Position numbers and translations under genes: made by a program. This document shows positions 39,406-50,686 of a stretch of 64,000 nucleotides of DNA, one piece after another. This DNA is from Mesostigma viride (Eukaryota; Streptophyta; Mesostigmatophyceae; Mesostigmatales; Mesostigmataceae), in NCBI GenBank assembly GCA_009746045.1, contig RPFO01000016.1, positions 1,298,604 to 1,362,603 on the forward strand, in the 5' to 3' direction. The notes below the pieces were generated by a model that worked only from the letters and a program-made list of their open reading frames with translations, did not search any database and was not told the DNA's origin. Each line of letters begins with the position of its first letter. Position 1 is the stretch's first letter.

Positions 39406-40004
39406 AACGGAGTTATGTTCCTAATTAATTAATTAATTAAGGAGCCCGGCACAGTTAGTGCCCATAGGGATGCCGATAGCTTGTTGGTATACATTGCCCG
39501 CAAAACAAATGAAGGTGTTATCAACAAGATAAGAGATCCAATGAACAAGGTCAGCCTTCGTGATAATATACTTATAAGCATCCCGCACGATAGCACCTGC
39601 CGCAATCCCTGAGAGCCACGTTGCCGTGGGCTTGGTCTGAGAAACACGCACGTGCAGGTGGTTGCGCCCGTGAGGCCTACGTGCATACAGACGGGTAAGG
39701 AGGCTATCTAAACGAGCTTTCAAATCGTGCAAATCTTGTGTGGTATATAGAGTGGTGAAATCATAGGTGGCTATGGGCATAGGTATACGCTTCTCTGCGG
39801 CTGTCTTACTGAACGGCTAAGGGTGGCAAGGCGTAGGCGTACTTGGGCTGAGTCTATAACGATCCAACTACCAGCGCATTCATACCCGGCATTCGACAGC
39901 ACCTCCACCCATAATGCATTGGCTTCGGGGAGAAGAGCATTCAACGCATGGCAGACGAGTTTCGAGAGAGGCATCAGTGGGGCTGAATAATCACGGAATA
40001 GTAT

Positions 40005-40144
40005 AGTTAAATTAAATTTAATCATAACATGACTCCGTGGGGAGATCATGTAGCACATGTTCCTTGCTGGGTGGGTGGAGGTGGGCGAAGCCGGCCCGGA
40101 AAAACTTGCGACGTAAATTTTAGATTATACATCGCGTTCTTCGG
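40005..40144 (-). mobile_element. LINE 3' end fragment
   Basis: An AAATTAAATTTAAT tail, CATAACATG, the hairpin CTCCGTGGGGAG (40033-40044) and part of the LINE 3' UTR. It is truncated within the UTR. Its junction with the PLE target duplication at 40004 is immediate. Confidence 0.7.
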
Positions 40145-40306
40145 CAGTAGTGCGGACTGCGGAAGGCACCACCCCACCATTCCCCCTTCACCACGGGGTG
40201 TGGCAAGGTTGTGTCCTGTCCCCATTAATTAATTAATTAATTATCAACATCACTCCGTTGGGAGTAGATGTAGCACATAGCCCTGAGAAGGGGCATATGG
40301 CTTTTA

Positions 40307-41655
40307 ACCCATACTCCGTCAGGCCATTTTTGGCACTTTCAGACCCCTAAAATTGCCAAAAATCATAACTCATAGACCACAACTCCAAATACCCCCAACC
40401 AAGATGCTAGGAGTATCTACACTTCAAGGGCTTTCATAATATGCAATAATATCATGAGTCTAATTAGTCCTTTGGATGATACCTTCAGTCAAAGTGAGCC
40501 AAAAGACGATCATTTTGTGCCAAGAAAAAGTATACCCCCCCCCCTTCTACTGAGGGGAGGGTCAGAAACCTCAAACCCAACATTGGACAATTTAGTTGGA
40601 TAGTCCAATGGTGCTTTCCTTTGGTAAAACTACCCGGATAGCCCATTTGACCCATACCATGCCCGCGTTTACGTGTGTGGCTTACGCGCGCGCAAACAGC
40701 CAACTATGCCATGCCATACAATGATGCAATATAATTGACCACAATAGACTGCCAAATATGCTGGAATACAAATATGAAGCCACCTGACACTCACTGAACG
40801 GTATCCCCCCAAGAAATGCCACAAACTGTGCAACATAATGGCTAATACCCCTCCTTGAGCAGGCATGGAAGGCAGTTGCAATTACCACTAATATATCCAC
40901 CATCAGACATGCATGAACGTACGAGTTTCCATGCAACCAACACGGAAACGAATCGCCGCACCTGCCTCGATCACGACCTGGCCGGGTTCCGCTGGCCGAC
41001 ATGCTCATACGTCCCGGATACTGATGCTAGTGGCACAGGCAGCCATATCCGCTCTATCCATGCATCCGTCATGATAACCATGTTGATTTATCTATGCAAA
41101 GATGACGTCTAACGCGTCGACGTTCCCAGCAGATGGTGCCTGCGGACTTCCGTAAAACAATGTAAGGCCCAGGGGGAAAGAAGCTACCAAGAAACCAAAA
41201 AGAAACCGGCGATACCAAACGGGACGTCTCTTCTGATGGTGGCGACCAAGACAGAGATAATAACCACTGCGTATTTTCACAGTTCCGTGAATCTGATAAT
41301 TCTTGACGAACCAACATAATGCATCATCGTTCAGGGGTCATCATCTGACCCATTTCAAGCTGCGGAACCCCAAATTTCCACCAAATGGCACGTTGACAGC
41401 CATATCTCGCTATCCGCGCGCGCAACGGTCAAAAATGTTAGCAAAAGTCACGTGATGCACAGCCTGGCAACGTGGTATTTAGGTGGCTATGGCGCAATTA
41501 TCCCACCAACCTATGCATTTACGTTCACATTGGGTCTGTCCCGAGTTGCCTGACCACTAACATCCGTACCCGATGGCGCGGCGCTCGCGCAATATTTTGC
41601 CACGTGGCGGGGGGTGCAAGTGTATCCAAATGGATACACTTGACGGAGTATGGGG
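40307..41655. mobile_element. TA-target DNA transposon (1349 bp), non-autonomous
   Basis: The terminal inverted repeat is ACCCATACTCCGTCA on the left and TGACGGAGTATGGGG on the right, flanked by TA on both sides (40305-40306 and 41656-41657). The flanks join into the ORF1-element 3' UTR seen intact in the other copies. A perfect palindrome with 11-base arms (41618-41641) abuts the right terminal repeat. A minus-strand frame at 40682-41008 is hydrophobic but unrecognised. TA targets suit Tc1/mariner-like or other TA-specific families. Confidence 0.78.
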
Positions 41656-42023
41656 TACATTCTAGGCTACTTCATGCAAGGGTGGGAATGTAAGCTACCC
41701 CTGCTCTAGGTGCACCAGGGCACCCGCACCCTCATGGTCTATCACGCTATGCCCGGGTAAGGGGGGAGCATGGCAGCCTGTGAGGGGGAAGATCATCATG
41801 GCTATACAAAAACTAGAGCGTGGCATCTCAGCAGAGAGCAGCTCACTCTGCATGGGCACAGCATTACTAAATAAAACTAGGCATCGTCTGGAGTGTGGCT
41901 CATCATAGGCACACATGTACATGACTAAAAAGGCTAGGCCTAAGCTGGTATAGTGCCTGTAGTAGGCGGGCATGTACAAGGCCACTGTCTAACTAGTCCG
42001 TCTACACTACTGCTGTATTCCCC

Positions 42024-43399
42024 TAGGCTGGGGCTGGAGTTGCTGGGGCCGCGGTGGTCGAGGGGGTCGCTTGCCAGGGCTTGTGGCCGACGTAGATGGC
42101 CGCCCCCTTCCAGTACACCGGCTGGCCCGCCTTGGTCTGCCGGAGCTGGATGTAGGTCGGCCATAGCTCCCGTCGCCGTTGTTGCTGTGCCAGGGTCCTG
42201 AGTCGTCGTCCACGGTGAAGGGAGTATTCGCGAGCCGCTTGCGGCGTCTGAGAAACGAAATCTTGTCCGCTGGGCTATCAAAGATGAGAAGAAGCGGAGG
42301 CGCCCCTGCCTTACCCCGCGCGCGGGGGAGGCGGTGGGCGGTCAGCTTGATCTCACCAAGAAGGCCCATGCGTGCAAGGATTTTGCTCTCAAACGCACGT
42401 GCAAGCTTCTCGGAATTCTCACCTTCTTCCATGTCCAAGTTCTTGAGTATGGCGTTGAGGCTGCGCTTGGCGAGCTCGGCCTCCTCGCGGAGGTCAAGCG
42501 TCTGCCGCTGGAGCTGGGCTGCGACGGCGGAGGTGGTGGAGGTGGTATGTTGCTTAAGCATGTCCGCCCAGGTCGTGATGGGAGGAGCATCGCCGGCCGG
42601 GCCAGCCGAGGCTGGCTTGGCGGCAATGTCCTTCCTGGGCGGTGAGGGCTGCTGTGTTCTGCAAGACCTCGATAGCGATTGCATTATCCTTGAGGCGCTG
42701 GTCGATGTCGCGGAGCTGGGCGGTGATGGAGTCGGAGGAGGGGATGGCGGCGGTGGAGGAGGCGAGGAGGGTGGAGGTGGCGGTGGAAATGGTGGAGAGG
42801 AGGGGGAGCTCGGCAGCCAACGTGCTGCCCATGGCCGCCACATCTGCAGCGATGGGGGCCACGTGCTGCTCGAGGGCCTCCTTGAGGAGTGAGCGGATGG
42901 AGGCTTCGGTTAGGGTGGTGGTGAGGGGCTTTGGGGGCCAAAGCTCCTCGATGGAGCGTCCAAGGAGGGAAAAGAGGGCGAATGGCTGAATGTGGGGGCG
43001 GCGGGCGTTGGGGACGGCCCTGTCGAAATCGCGCCTGTGAAGGGAGGCATCGACAAGGCGACCTTGGTGGGAAAGCTGCTTGCATAGTTCTATAAGAGAG
43101 GCACGCGTCCCGAAAAACACGTAGCCCAGGATGCGTTCGGGTGTGAGCTTGTCAAAAAAGCCGGGCTGGCTGGCGTCAAAGTCGTACTCGTCCAGCAGCC
43201 CGTCAGGGCGACTGCGCTTGGGTTCGGGCGACGCTGCTGGCGAAGCGGGCGCAGCAGGGGGCTGGACGATCACTAGAGCTTGGCTAGTGGCGCCGCTGCC
43301 TTCTGGGCCGGTGGGCGAAGCGGCAGCCGGAGCTGCAGGCGTATTTTCATTGCCGAGCGCAGCCGCCAGGCTGCGTTGCGTCGATGGGCGTTTGCTCAT
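42024..43399 (-). pseudogene. ORF1 protein of the ORF1-only element, copy 2
   Basis: ATG at 43399 begins MSKRPSTQRSLAAALGN. The open part to about 42554 encodes an Ala/Pro/Ser-rich N-terminus, a folded-looking middle (GYVFFGTRASLIELCKQLSH) and QLRDIDQRLKDNAIAIEVLQ, a helical region that could form a coiled coil. A frame change near 42600 leads to ITTWADMLKQHTTSTTSAVA, EEAELAKRSLNAILKNLDME and SFLRRRKRLANTPFTVDDD, then a second shift gives the WPT..QLRQTKAGQPVYWKG end. It is the best guide to the family protein of about 450 aa. ORF1 proteins of LINEs bind their RNA. Confidence 0.8.
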
Positions 43400-44915
43400 C
43401 GTATATTGCGTAATAGCTTTGGGAAATTATATCAGCATGTGCGTCGTAGAAAGACGCATCGATTGTGATATTCACGGCTAAATTTGGTGCTCAAACGTGA
43501 AAGTTATGAGCGCCGCCGTCAGCCATGGCTATCTCGTGGCTCGTGGCTCGTGGCTCGTGGCTCGTGCTGTCCCCATACCTGTTCATTATTGTCGTGGATC
43601 ACGTCATGCGCCGAGCACGTGCGCGATTTACTGCTCTTAAGGGGTTCGAGCCAGGCTTGGACATCCTTAACGAGAAAGAGCACGGCGGGGTGGAGCCTAG
43701 CTACCGCCTGGCCGACCTGATTTATGCGGATGACACCACCCTCATCGCGCGCGGCCCCGAGGACATTCAGACCTGGCTGGACTGTCTGGGCCTGGAGGCG
43801 AGGGCGGTGAGGTTGGAGCTAGATTAGTGTCAAAACTGAGGCGATGGTGATTGGGGCCTCCAGTCCACCGCCGCTGCCGCGCCTGCTCGACGGGACGACG
43901 GTCCCGTTCCGCGACCGCTTCAAACTGTTAGGGAGCTGGCTTCCTGACACAGCCGACGATGTGGACAACCGCATCGGCCGGCCTGGCCTGGGCTAGGCTC
44001 CGTTCGCTCAACACCTACTGGCGCTCCAAGGGCCTGGGCGAACATCGCAAGCGCATGCTCTTCAAGGTCCTCGTCCTCACGGTGCTCACGTATGGCGCCG
44101 AGGCGTGGGGCACTCACCCCCACACTGGCATCTAGGCTAGACGGCACAGTTTACAGGATGCTCCGACAGGTCCTTAACGTAGGGATTTCCAAGCGCCCGT
44201 CATCAGAGTCTTTGTATCAGGGCATGCCTCGTATTTCGGACGAGATTAGACAGCGTAGGATAGCATTTGTAGGACACCTTGCTCGCACCAGCCAGACGTC
44301 GACACCGCCCTTGGTCTGGCCGGCCCCCAGCGGCTTGGCCAGCCAGGGCGGCACATTCTGACCTGGCCTGGCCCCAAGGGCATTGCCAAAAAGGTAGGGA
44401 AACATGTCACGAACTACGTACAGATGTTGCTGGATGACCTACTGGTCCCAGCCCAGTTTGAATACCGCATCCACTCTCTCTCGGTCTGGCCGGCCCCCAG
44501 CTAGCGGCTTGGACAGCCAGGGTGGCACATTCTGACCTGGCCTGGCCCCAAGGACATTCCCAAAAGGGTAGGGAAACCTGTCACCAACTACGTTCAGATG
44601 CTGCTGGACGACCTCGTGGTCCCAGCCCAGTTTGAGCACCGCATCCACTCTCTCTCCCGTCTTTGGACTGCCATGCAGGACAAGACGCGGTGGAAGAAGA
44701 TTGTCAAGGCACACACGCCCGACCCTGTGGGCAAGCCACCTCCCCCCAAGCGGAGGAGGCGTTTTGATGAGTAGTGTAGTTAGGATTTTCTAGATAGAGT
44801 TAGGATAGTTCGATCACGCGGCTTCCTCCACCCCATCCATCATGAAATATGTGCTACATGACCTCCCCACGGAGGCATGTTATAATTTAATTTAATTTAA
44901 TTTAATTTAATTTTA

Positions 44916-45203
44916 ATCCACTCTCTCTCCCTTCTTTGGACCGCCATGCAGAACAAGACGCGGTGGAAGAGGATTGTCAAGGCGCACACGCCCGACCCTG
45001 TGGGCAAGCCCCCTCCCCCCAAGCGGAGGAGGCGTTTTGATGAGTAGGGTAGTTAGGACTTTTCTAGACTAGCTATAGATTAGAGTTAGGTTAGTTCGAT
45101 TACGCGGTTCCTTCCACCCCACCCATCCATCAAGGAATATGTGCTACATGATCTCCCAACGGAGGCGTGTTATAATTTAATTTAATTTTACTTTAATTTA
45201 ATC
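44916..45203 (+). mobile_element. LINE 3' end, head-to-tail copy
   Basis: It starts at TCCACTCTCTCTCC right after the tail of the preceding copy, encodes the end of the RT protein (KIVKAHTP-type, then KRRRRFDE with stop near 45045), then the 3' UTR, the hairpin (45152-45165) and a TTTAA-rich tail. Confidence 0.82.
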
Positions 45204-45427
45204 GCGTTCTTGGACGTTTGGAATCATGGCATGGCTAACGTAATGACTAGCTAGACCTTTTCAGTGGTGTTCCATTTGCGGGTATTTCCTCGTAAATGGT
45301 GGGAGAGCGATCACAGCAATGGTGCTCACCACTCAGACACTCCCGGCCAGTGGCCCGAAACACATGCCTGATCAAGCAAGCTGTTTCCGGCCCCACCGTC
45401 TAGGTCATCTAGTCGCTCTACACGTAA

Positions 45428-46589
45428 ATTAAATTAAATTAAATTATAACATGCACGTGTGTAGTACTCCTACACACAGATCTCGAGTGATTTATCTAGT
45501 ACCAAATCCGAAAGGCTTGCATCACTCCCCGGACAGGAGAACTTTTGCGGATGACTGTAGGTGTAAGTTGGCGATGCCATGGTAACCGGAGACGTCCGTC
45601 CTATAGTCAGCAAAATTGGTGCGAGAGGTCCCCAGTTCGATTCCGGTCGGATTCATTTGCAGATCGCGTTTTCCGCGTTTTCCGCGGCCTGGCACTGAAC
45701 GCAAAGGTTTTCACCTTTGCGGAGTGTCTGATCAGAATAACATGCCTCCGTGGGGAGATCATGTAGCACATATTCCATGATGGATGGGGTGGAGGAAGCC
45801 GCGTGATCGAACTATCCTAACTCTAAGCTATCTAGAAAATTCTAACTACACTACTCATCAAAACGCCTCCTCCGCTTGGGGGGAGGGGGCTTGCCCACAG
45901 GGTCGGGCGTGTGCGCCTTGACAATCTTCTTCCACCGCGTCTTGTCCTGCATGGCAGTCCAAAGACGGGAGAGAGAGTGGATGCGGTGCTCAAACTGGGC
46001 TGGGACCAGTACTTAGGTCCGGTCCAGCAACATCTGGATGTAGTTCGTGACAGGTTTCCCAACCCTTTTGGGAATGCCCTCGGGGCCAGGCCAGGTCAGA
46101 ATGTGTCGCCCTGGCTGGCCGGAAGCCGCTGGGGGCCGGCCAGGCCAAGGGCGGTGTCGACCTGGCTGGTGCGAGCAAGGTGTCCTACAAATGCTATCCT
46201 ACGCTGTCTAATCTCGTCCGAAATACGAGGCATGCCATGATACAAAGACTCTGATGACGGACGCTCGGAAAACCCTACGTTAAGGACCTGTCGGAGCATC
46301 CTGTAAACCGTGCCGTCTAGCCTAGCTGCCAGTTTGGGTGGGATGGTCCACGCCTCGGCGCCATATGTGAGCACCGTGAGGACGAGGACCTTGAAGAGCA
46401 TGCGCTTGCAGTGCTCGCCCAGGCCCTTCGAGCGCCAGTAGTTTTTGAGCGAACGGAGCTTGGCCCAGGCAAGGCGCGCCGATGCGGGTGTCCACATCGT
46501 CGGCAGTGTCAGAAAGCCAACTCCCCAACAGCTTGAAGCGGTCGCGGAACGGGACCTCCGTCCTGTCGAGCAGGCGCGGCAGCGGTGGC
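45428..46589 (-). mobile_element. LINE RT fragment with SINE inserted in its 3' end
   Basis: Minus orientation. It has an AATTAAATT tail, then the SINE (45454-45736), the hairpin (45745-45758), a 3' UTR and the RT C-terminal half: LLALE-type, VLTVLTYGAEAW, MLRQVLNVGF and ISDEIRQRRIAFVGHLARTS. It is 5' truncated near the PLPRLLDG segment and frameshifted at several places. Confidence 0.83.
45454..45736 (+). mobile_element. SINE-like repeat with tRNA-like boxes, copy 1
   Basis: A 283-bp insertion between two copies of ATAACATG (45446-45453 and 45737-45744). TAGGTGTAAGTTGG (45558-45571) resembles an A box and GTTCGATTCC (45635-45644), in a CCCCAGTTCGATTCCGG context, is a canonical B box/T-arm. 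A region ending GTTTTCACCTTTGCGG follows. The 5' part holds the hairpin GTGTAGTACTCCTACAC. It has no coding capacity. Related copies lie at 59956-60240 and 60347-60470. Confidence 0.68.
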
Positions 46590-46813
46590 CTCTACACGTA
46601 AGCCAGCCATAATTTCAACGCACAAGGCTACACATTTCCATCTTCATTCATATTCATCAACGGGAGCACGAGTCTAACTAATTGATTAATTAATTAATTA
46701 ATCTCCATTCATATTCATCATCCTGAACGACTCCACTGCGGACAAGATGACGGCAGGCTCGAGCTACCATGGTCCGGATTCTCCCGATTTCTGGCCTGCG
46801 CTGGTTGTCTCCT

Positions 46814-48031
46814 TCATACATCACGTTAATTGTAGGCTCTTTACTTGCACTAAAGCAATTATTCAAGGGTACAAGACCAACGATTTGTTTCAATTATTCT
46901 TTAGGGAAACATGTACTTTTTTTTCTTTATATGTTCTGTTAATTCTCTATCAAGGAGACAAACCAGCATTTATTCTCTATATACCTTTTCATTGCCTTGT
47001 TCACCATGTGTCTCCCTACTCACAGATCATCCTTCACATAGCCACGCGACTCCCACAGTCTTCGCGTCTCTGGTCTCAGACGTCTGGCATAGTCCTCACA
47101 CAGAGTTGGAACGCATTGCATCCAAGGAATAGTTGTCCGACTCAAATAAGTAATAGATTTTGTCACCACAGGGCAGCTCTAGCATGAATTTTGCCCTTTT
47201 CTATTGGCCGTAGTCGAAACTACCACCTGCCCGACAAGCTGACATGTCCGGCGTTGTAGGTGTCAGCCAGGTCTCTCCCACAGTCTACTGCCTAGCTGCT
47301 GTCCCTTTTGATGTTCAGTCCAGTACTTGCAAGAGTTGCATCACTGGTCCAAGTTAGAAGATTTCATAAAAAAAATGTAAAATGAAGAACTATATACAAG
47401 AAACCAGCATCCAGCAGATGATATGCAGATGGGTGGCTGGGAGGTGAAGGCAAACCTTAACTACAAGCCTTCTTATCAACAACTTGAGGCAGTCCCAGGC
47501 AAAGCCAGCACCTGAGAGTGCATTGCACTGGTCCATTGGTCAAACCAGTGTCTTTTTGCCTCAGCATACACAGCTTTCATGGATTGCTTTCTTGGTCCAC
47601 ACTAACCGCTAACGGCAGCCAAAGGCCCTGAGTAAAAGTATCAAGGAACAGGGTCCAGTGCAGGGGAACCAAACTAGGTAGAAAGCATCCATCGGTGACA
47701 AGGTCGCAGCTTGGTGGAAAGCCAGTGAAATTTGCATTTTAACTACAGAAGGGGGTAGCAGTTGTCACCGCAACAGCGGCGGACGTTGCCCGATTTGCTT
47801 CCTTACCCCTGATCCTATCGGGATCGGAATTGTCTATCGGCAACAAGTCCCGGTGTGTCATCGACCCCTTCTTAAAAGGCGTTTCGGCGAGCGGAGAGCG
47901 CATTCAGGGTTGCAAAACCTTCCAGCGGAAAGAAGGCGAAAATTTGTGCGACGGTGCTCCAATAAGAAATTTATACAGGGATCCGTCAGCTTTCCCTCGC
48001 TCATCAGCCGTGAAGCCGCGCCCAACGCCCA
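46814..48031. other. No gene seen; PLE micro-insertion at 46951
   Basis: AT-rich sequence with no recognised ORF. At 46951-46971 the 21-mer beginning CAAGGAGACAAACCAGCA is flanked by ATTCTCTAT (46942-46950 and 46972-46980). The 3' UTR of the DnaJ-type gene would extend into its right part. Confidence 0.5.
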
Positions 48032-48559
48032 TCAACGCATCGGCCGGTTGATTCCCTGGGATCGCACTTTACTGAGCAGGCGAATGGCCTTGCCACCGCC
48101 TGAGCACGTCCTGCAGGCGGACCTGCCGGTTCCGGAGCACGATCCACAGCCGGCGTCGAGATCGGACCAGCGCGTGCAATGGCATTCTTCCTTGCCAGTG
48201 CCATGACACGTCGGGCATGCTTCTTCAAACTCCGCCTGCTCGTAATAACAAGGCAAGAAGCAGCAGAATCAATTTTTAATTTGACGACACGCTTAGCACC
48301 CCGTTCGTACACAAAGGGTGGGTCCTAAAAATAATATTTCATTCTTGAAACCAACCAGCGAACATTTCCAACCACGATCAAGAGTAAAGAAAAAAAGAAG
48401 AAGAAGAAGACAGCTCTGAGAGGCCCTCATCGGCAAGAGTAATCAGAGACCCACCTTGCGGTCACCGAAAGCCTGCGATCCAATGAATGCCAATCCCGCA
48501 GCCAAGGTCACCGCTTGGGAAATCTGTGACACGGCAGTCAGTGCTAGCATCGGCGCCAT
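48032..48559 (-). CDS. Small membrane protein with DnaJ-type cysteine-rich domain
   Basis: Two exons are supported, 48559-48455 (from an ATG) and 48235-48032, joined in phase 0 across GTGGGT...AGCAG borders. Exon 1 encodes MAPMLALTAVSQISQA and a hydrophobic helix (VTLAAGLAFIGSQAF). Exon 2 encodes CPTCHGTG, CHCTRWSDLD, CGSCSGTG and CRTCSGGG, a zinc-binding cysteine-rich domain like that of DnaJ. The CTRWSD motif inside it recalls plastid DnaJ-like proteins of plants and algae involved in thylakoid protein assembly; this comparison is from memory of the family. The frame upstream of ATG 48559 stays open to about 48625, so a further 5' exon with a targeting peptide is likely and the start is uncertain. 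Confidence 0.68.
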
Positions 48560-48625
48560 GATATACCCAGATGAAGTGCCTGACGGAGTCTCAATCCAGC
48601 TAAATTCGACGCAGCCTACGCTTTC

Positions 48626-49320
48626 TTGCAGTGGAATGCGTCAACGGCAAGCAGTGGGATGCGTCAACGGCGTGGACGCTTGACTATGGCCGAAGGTCGC
48701 CAGGAATGACTGCCAGCTTGCACGTTCAACGTTTCTGGGGGCACCCGTGCAGGCGGGCCCAGTTTTGGCGCCGCGAGACGTTTGCGTCGGTGGACAAAAA
48801 CCAGACAATAGGCAGCAAATCCCGGGAGGCGTCCACGTCACCAGTGCCACGCGCGCACTGCGCGGCGAACTGCGGAGCCACGCGTGCAAGACAAGGCGCG
48901 GCGCGTGCACTGGGAGATATTTCCCGCTCGAATTCGAGACTCAGTAATCGTTCATGTCGACAGCCGACATGACATGCAGCGACGCCTCAGCGAGCCCAAA
49001 CAAATTCGCTGCAAAAATAGCCATCAAGGCATCGCGGTGACGCGACCTGCAGACGCGACTAGAGGTGACCGTGCTAGCCTGGCCATCGTTGCAGCCACGT
49101 GCTCGACGCATGATGCGTTGTTACATCGTCGCCTTGTTGTCACGCTCTGGTGAAGGCGGAGATGGAAACTACGATACTGTACGAGCTGATATGTACTAAA
49201 ATTAACGGGCAAACATTTTACATTAACCAATGGGAAGATTATTATATAATTCTTAAAATAGTAGCAACCAATAAAGTAGTCTCTTTGTGATCTGAACTCA
49301 AATGATCAATACTGAGCTCA
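48626..49320. other. Upstream of the DnaJ-type gene; no clear exon
   Basis: A further 5' exon may lie here. Minus-strand frames at 48641-48910 are open but have no recognisable content. From 49150 the sequence becomes AT-rich. Confidence 0.35.
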
Positions 49321-49420
49321 ACACCGCAACTCATTGCCTGACCAAGCCCGCCCGGCACTGCCCAGGACTTCCCCAAAAGATGCAACGTCTTGTTCTGCGT
49401 GCGTGGTTTTGAACTTGGTG

Positions 49421-50686
<1,266 letters not shown>

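Larger units (their letters stand above)
37301..39438 (+). mobile_element. Full-length ORF1-only non-LTR element, copy 1
   Basis: Inserted in the PLE RT with the 13-bp duplication AAGGAGCCCGGCA (37288-37300 and 39439-39451). It begins with CACGAGC repeats, has a 5' UTR of about 150 bases, an ORF1 (37459-38858), a 3' UTR of about 430 bases, the hairpin ACTCCCAACGGAGT (39271-39284) and a (TTAA)n tail. A 118-bp inverted fragment of the same family (39288-39405) is nested in its 3' end. Without that fragment and its duplication the element is about 2009 bp, matching copy 2 (about 1992 bp). There is no RT. Confidence 0.88.
36660..39985 (-). pseudogene. Penelope-like reverse transcriptase, split and frameshifted
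   Basis: Minus strand, upstream part 39985-39452: IATYDFTTLYT (motif with the first catalytic Asp), then IISYLV-type and YQQAIGIPMGTNCAG. After the nested insertion it resumes at 37300 with LLANLYLYTYE, then CRYIDDVIAF (catalytic YIDD, 37211-37222), ITAGLPGIYPQASLTLKLTSE and YLDLNI. The FTTLYT, GIPMGTN and YIDD set is that of PLE reverse transcriptases, which are related to telomerase RT. A one-base shift separates the 39771-40058 frame from the 39433-39780 frame, and more shifts follow 37174. No GIY-YIG endonuclease can be recognised downstream. Confidence 0.82.
36131..39990 (-). mobile_element. Penelope-like element, interrupted by an ORF1-only element
   Basis: TCACGGAATAGTAT occurs at 36117-36130 and 39991-40004, a 14-bp target-site duplication around the whole unit. 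With the nested insertion (37301-39451) removed, the PLE is about 1.7 kb, 5' truncated and in minus orientation. Its 3' end carries a noncoding region of about 600 bases that recurs at 9.1, 35.8, 45.2/46.6, 60.5 and 61.1 kb. Confidence 0.88.
40226..43566 (-). mobile_element. Full-length ORF1-only non-LTR element, copy 2
   Basis: Minus orientation, flanked by CTGTCCCCAT (10 bp). The 3' end is a (TTAA)n tail plus hairpin (40252-40265) and the 5' end is the CACGAGC repeat at 43545-43566, the same start as copy 1. A DNA transposon (40307-41655) splits the 3' UTR. Without it the element is about 1992 bp. ORF1 is the only coding region. Confidence 0.88.
40145..44915 (+). mobile_element. LINE RT copy split by an ORF1-only element
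   Basis: The two halves, 40145-40215 and 43577-44915, are joined by the 10-bp duplication CTGTCCCCAT (40216-40225 and 43567-43576). The left half encodes TAEGTTPPFPLHHG. The right half continues PYLFIIVVDHVM, LIYADDTTLIA and EDIQTWLDCLGLEAR. It then has an in-frame stop at about 43824, further breaks, an internal duplication joined at CTCTCTC (44472-44484), the terminus KPPPPKRRRRFDE (stop near 44772), the 3' UTR, the hairpin (44862-44875) and a (TTTAA)n tail. It is 5' truncated and non-functional. Confidence 0.83.
45204..46813 (+). mobile_element. PLE 3' end, split by a LINE
   Basis: The two parts 45204-45427 and 46602-46813 are one 5'-truncated PLE terminus, interrupted by a LINE with the 12-bp duplication CTCTACACGTAA (45416-45427 and 46590-46601). 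It ends in GGTTGTCTCCTT. A short AATTAATTAA-tailed insertion of about 40-60 bases lies near 46665-46720, bounded by CATATTCATCA. Confidence 0.8.
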
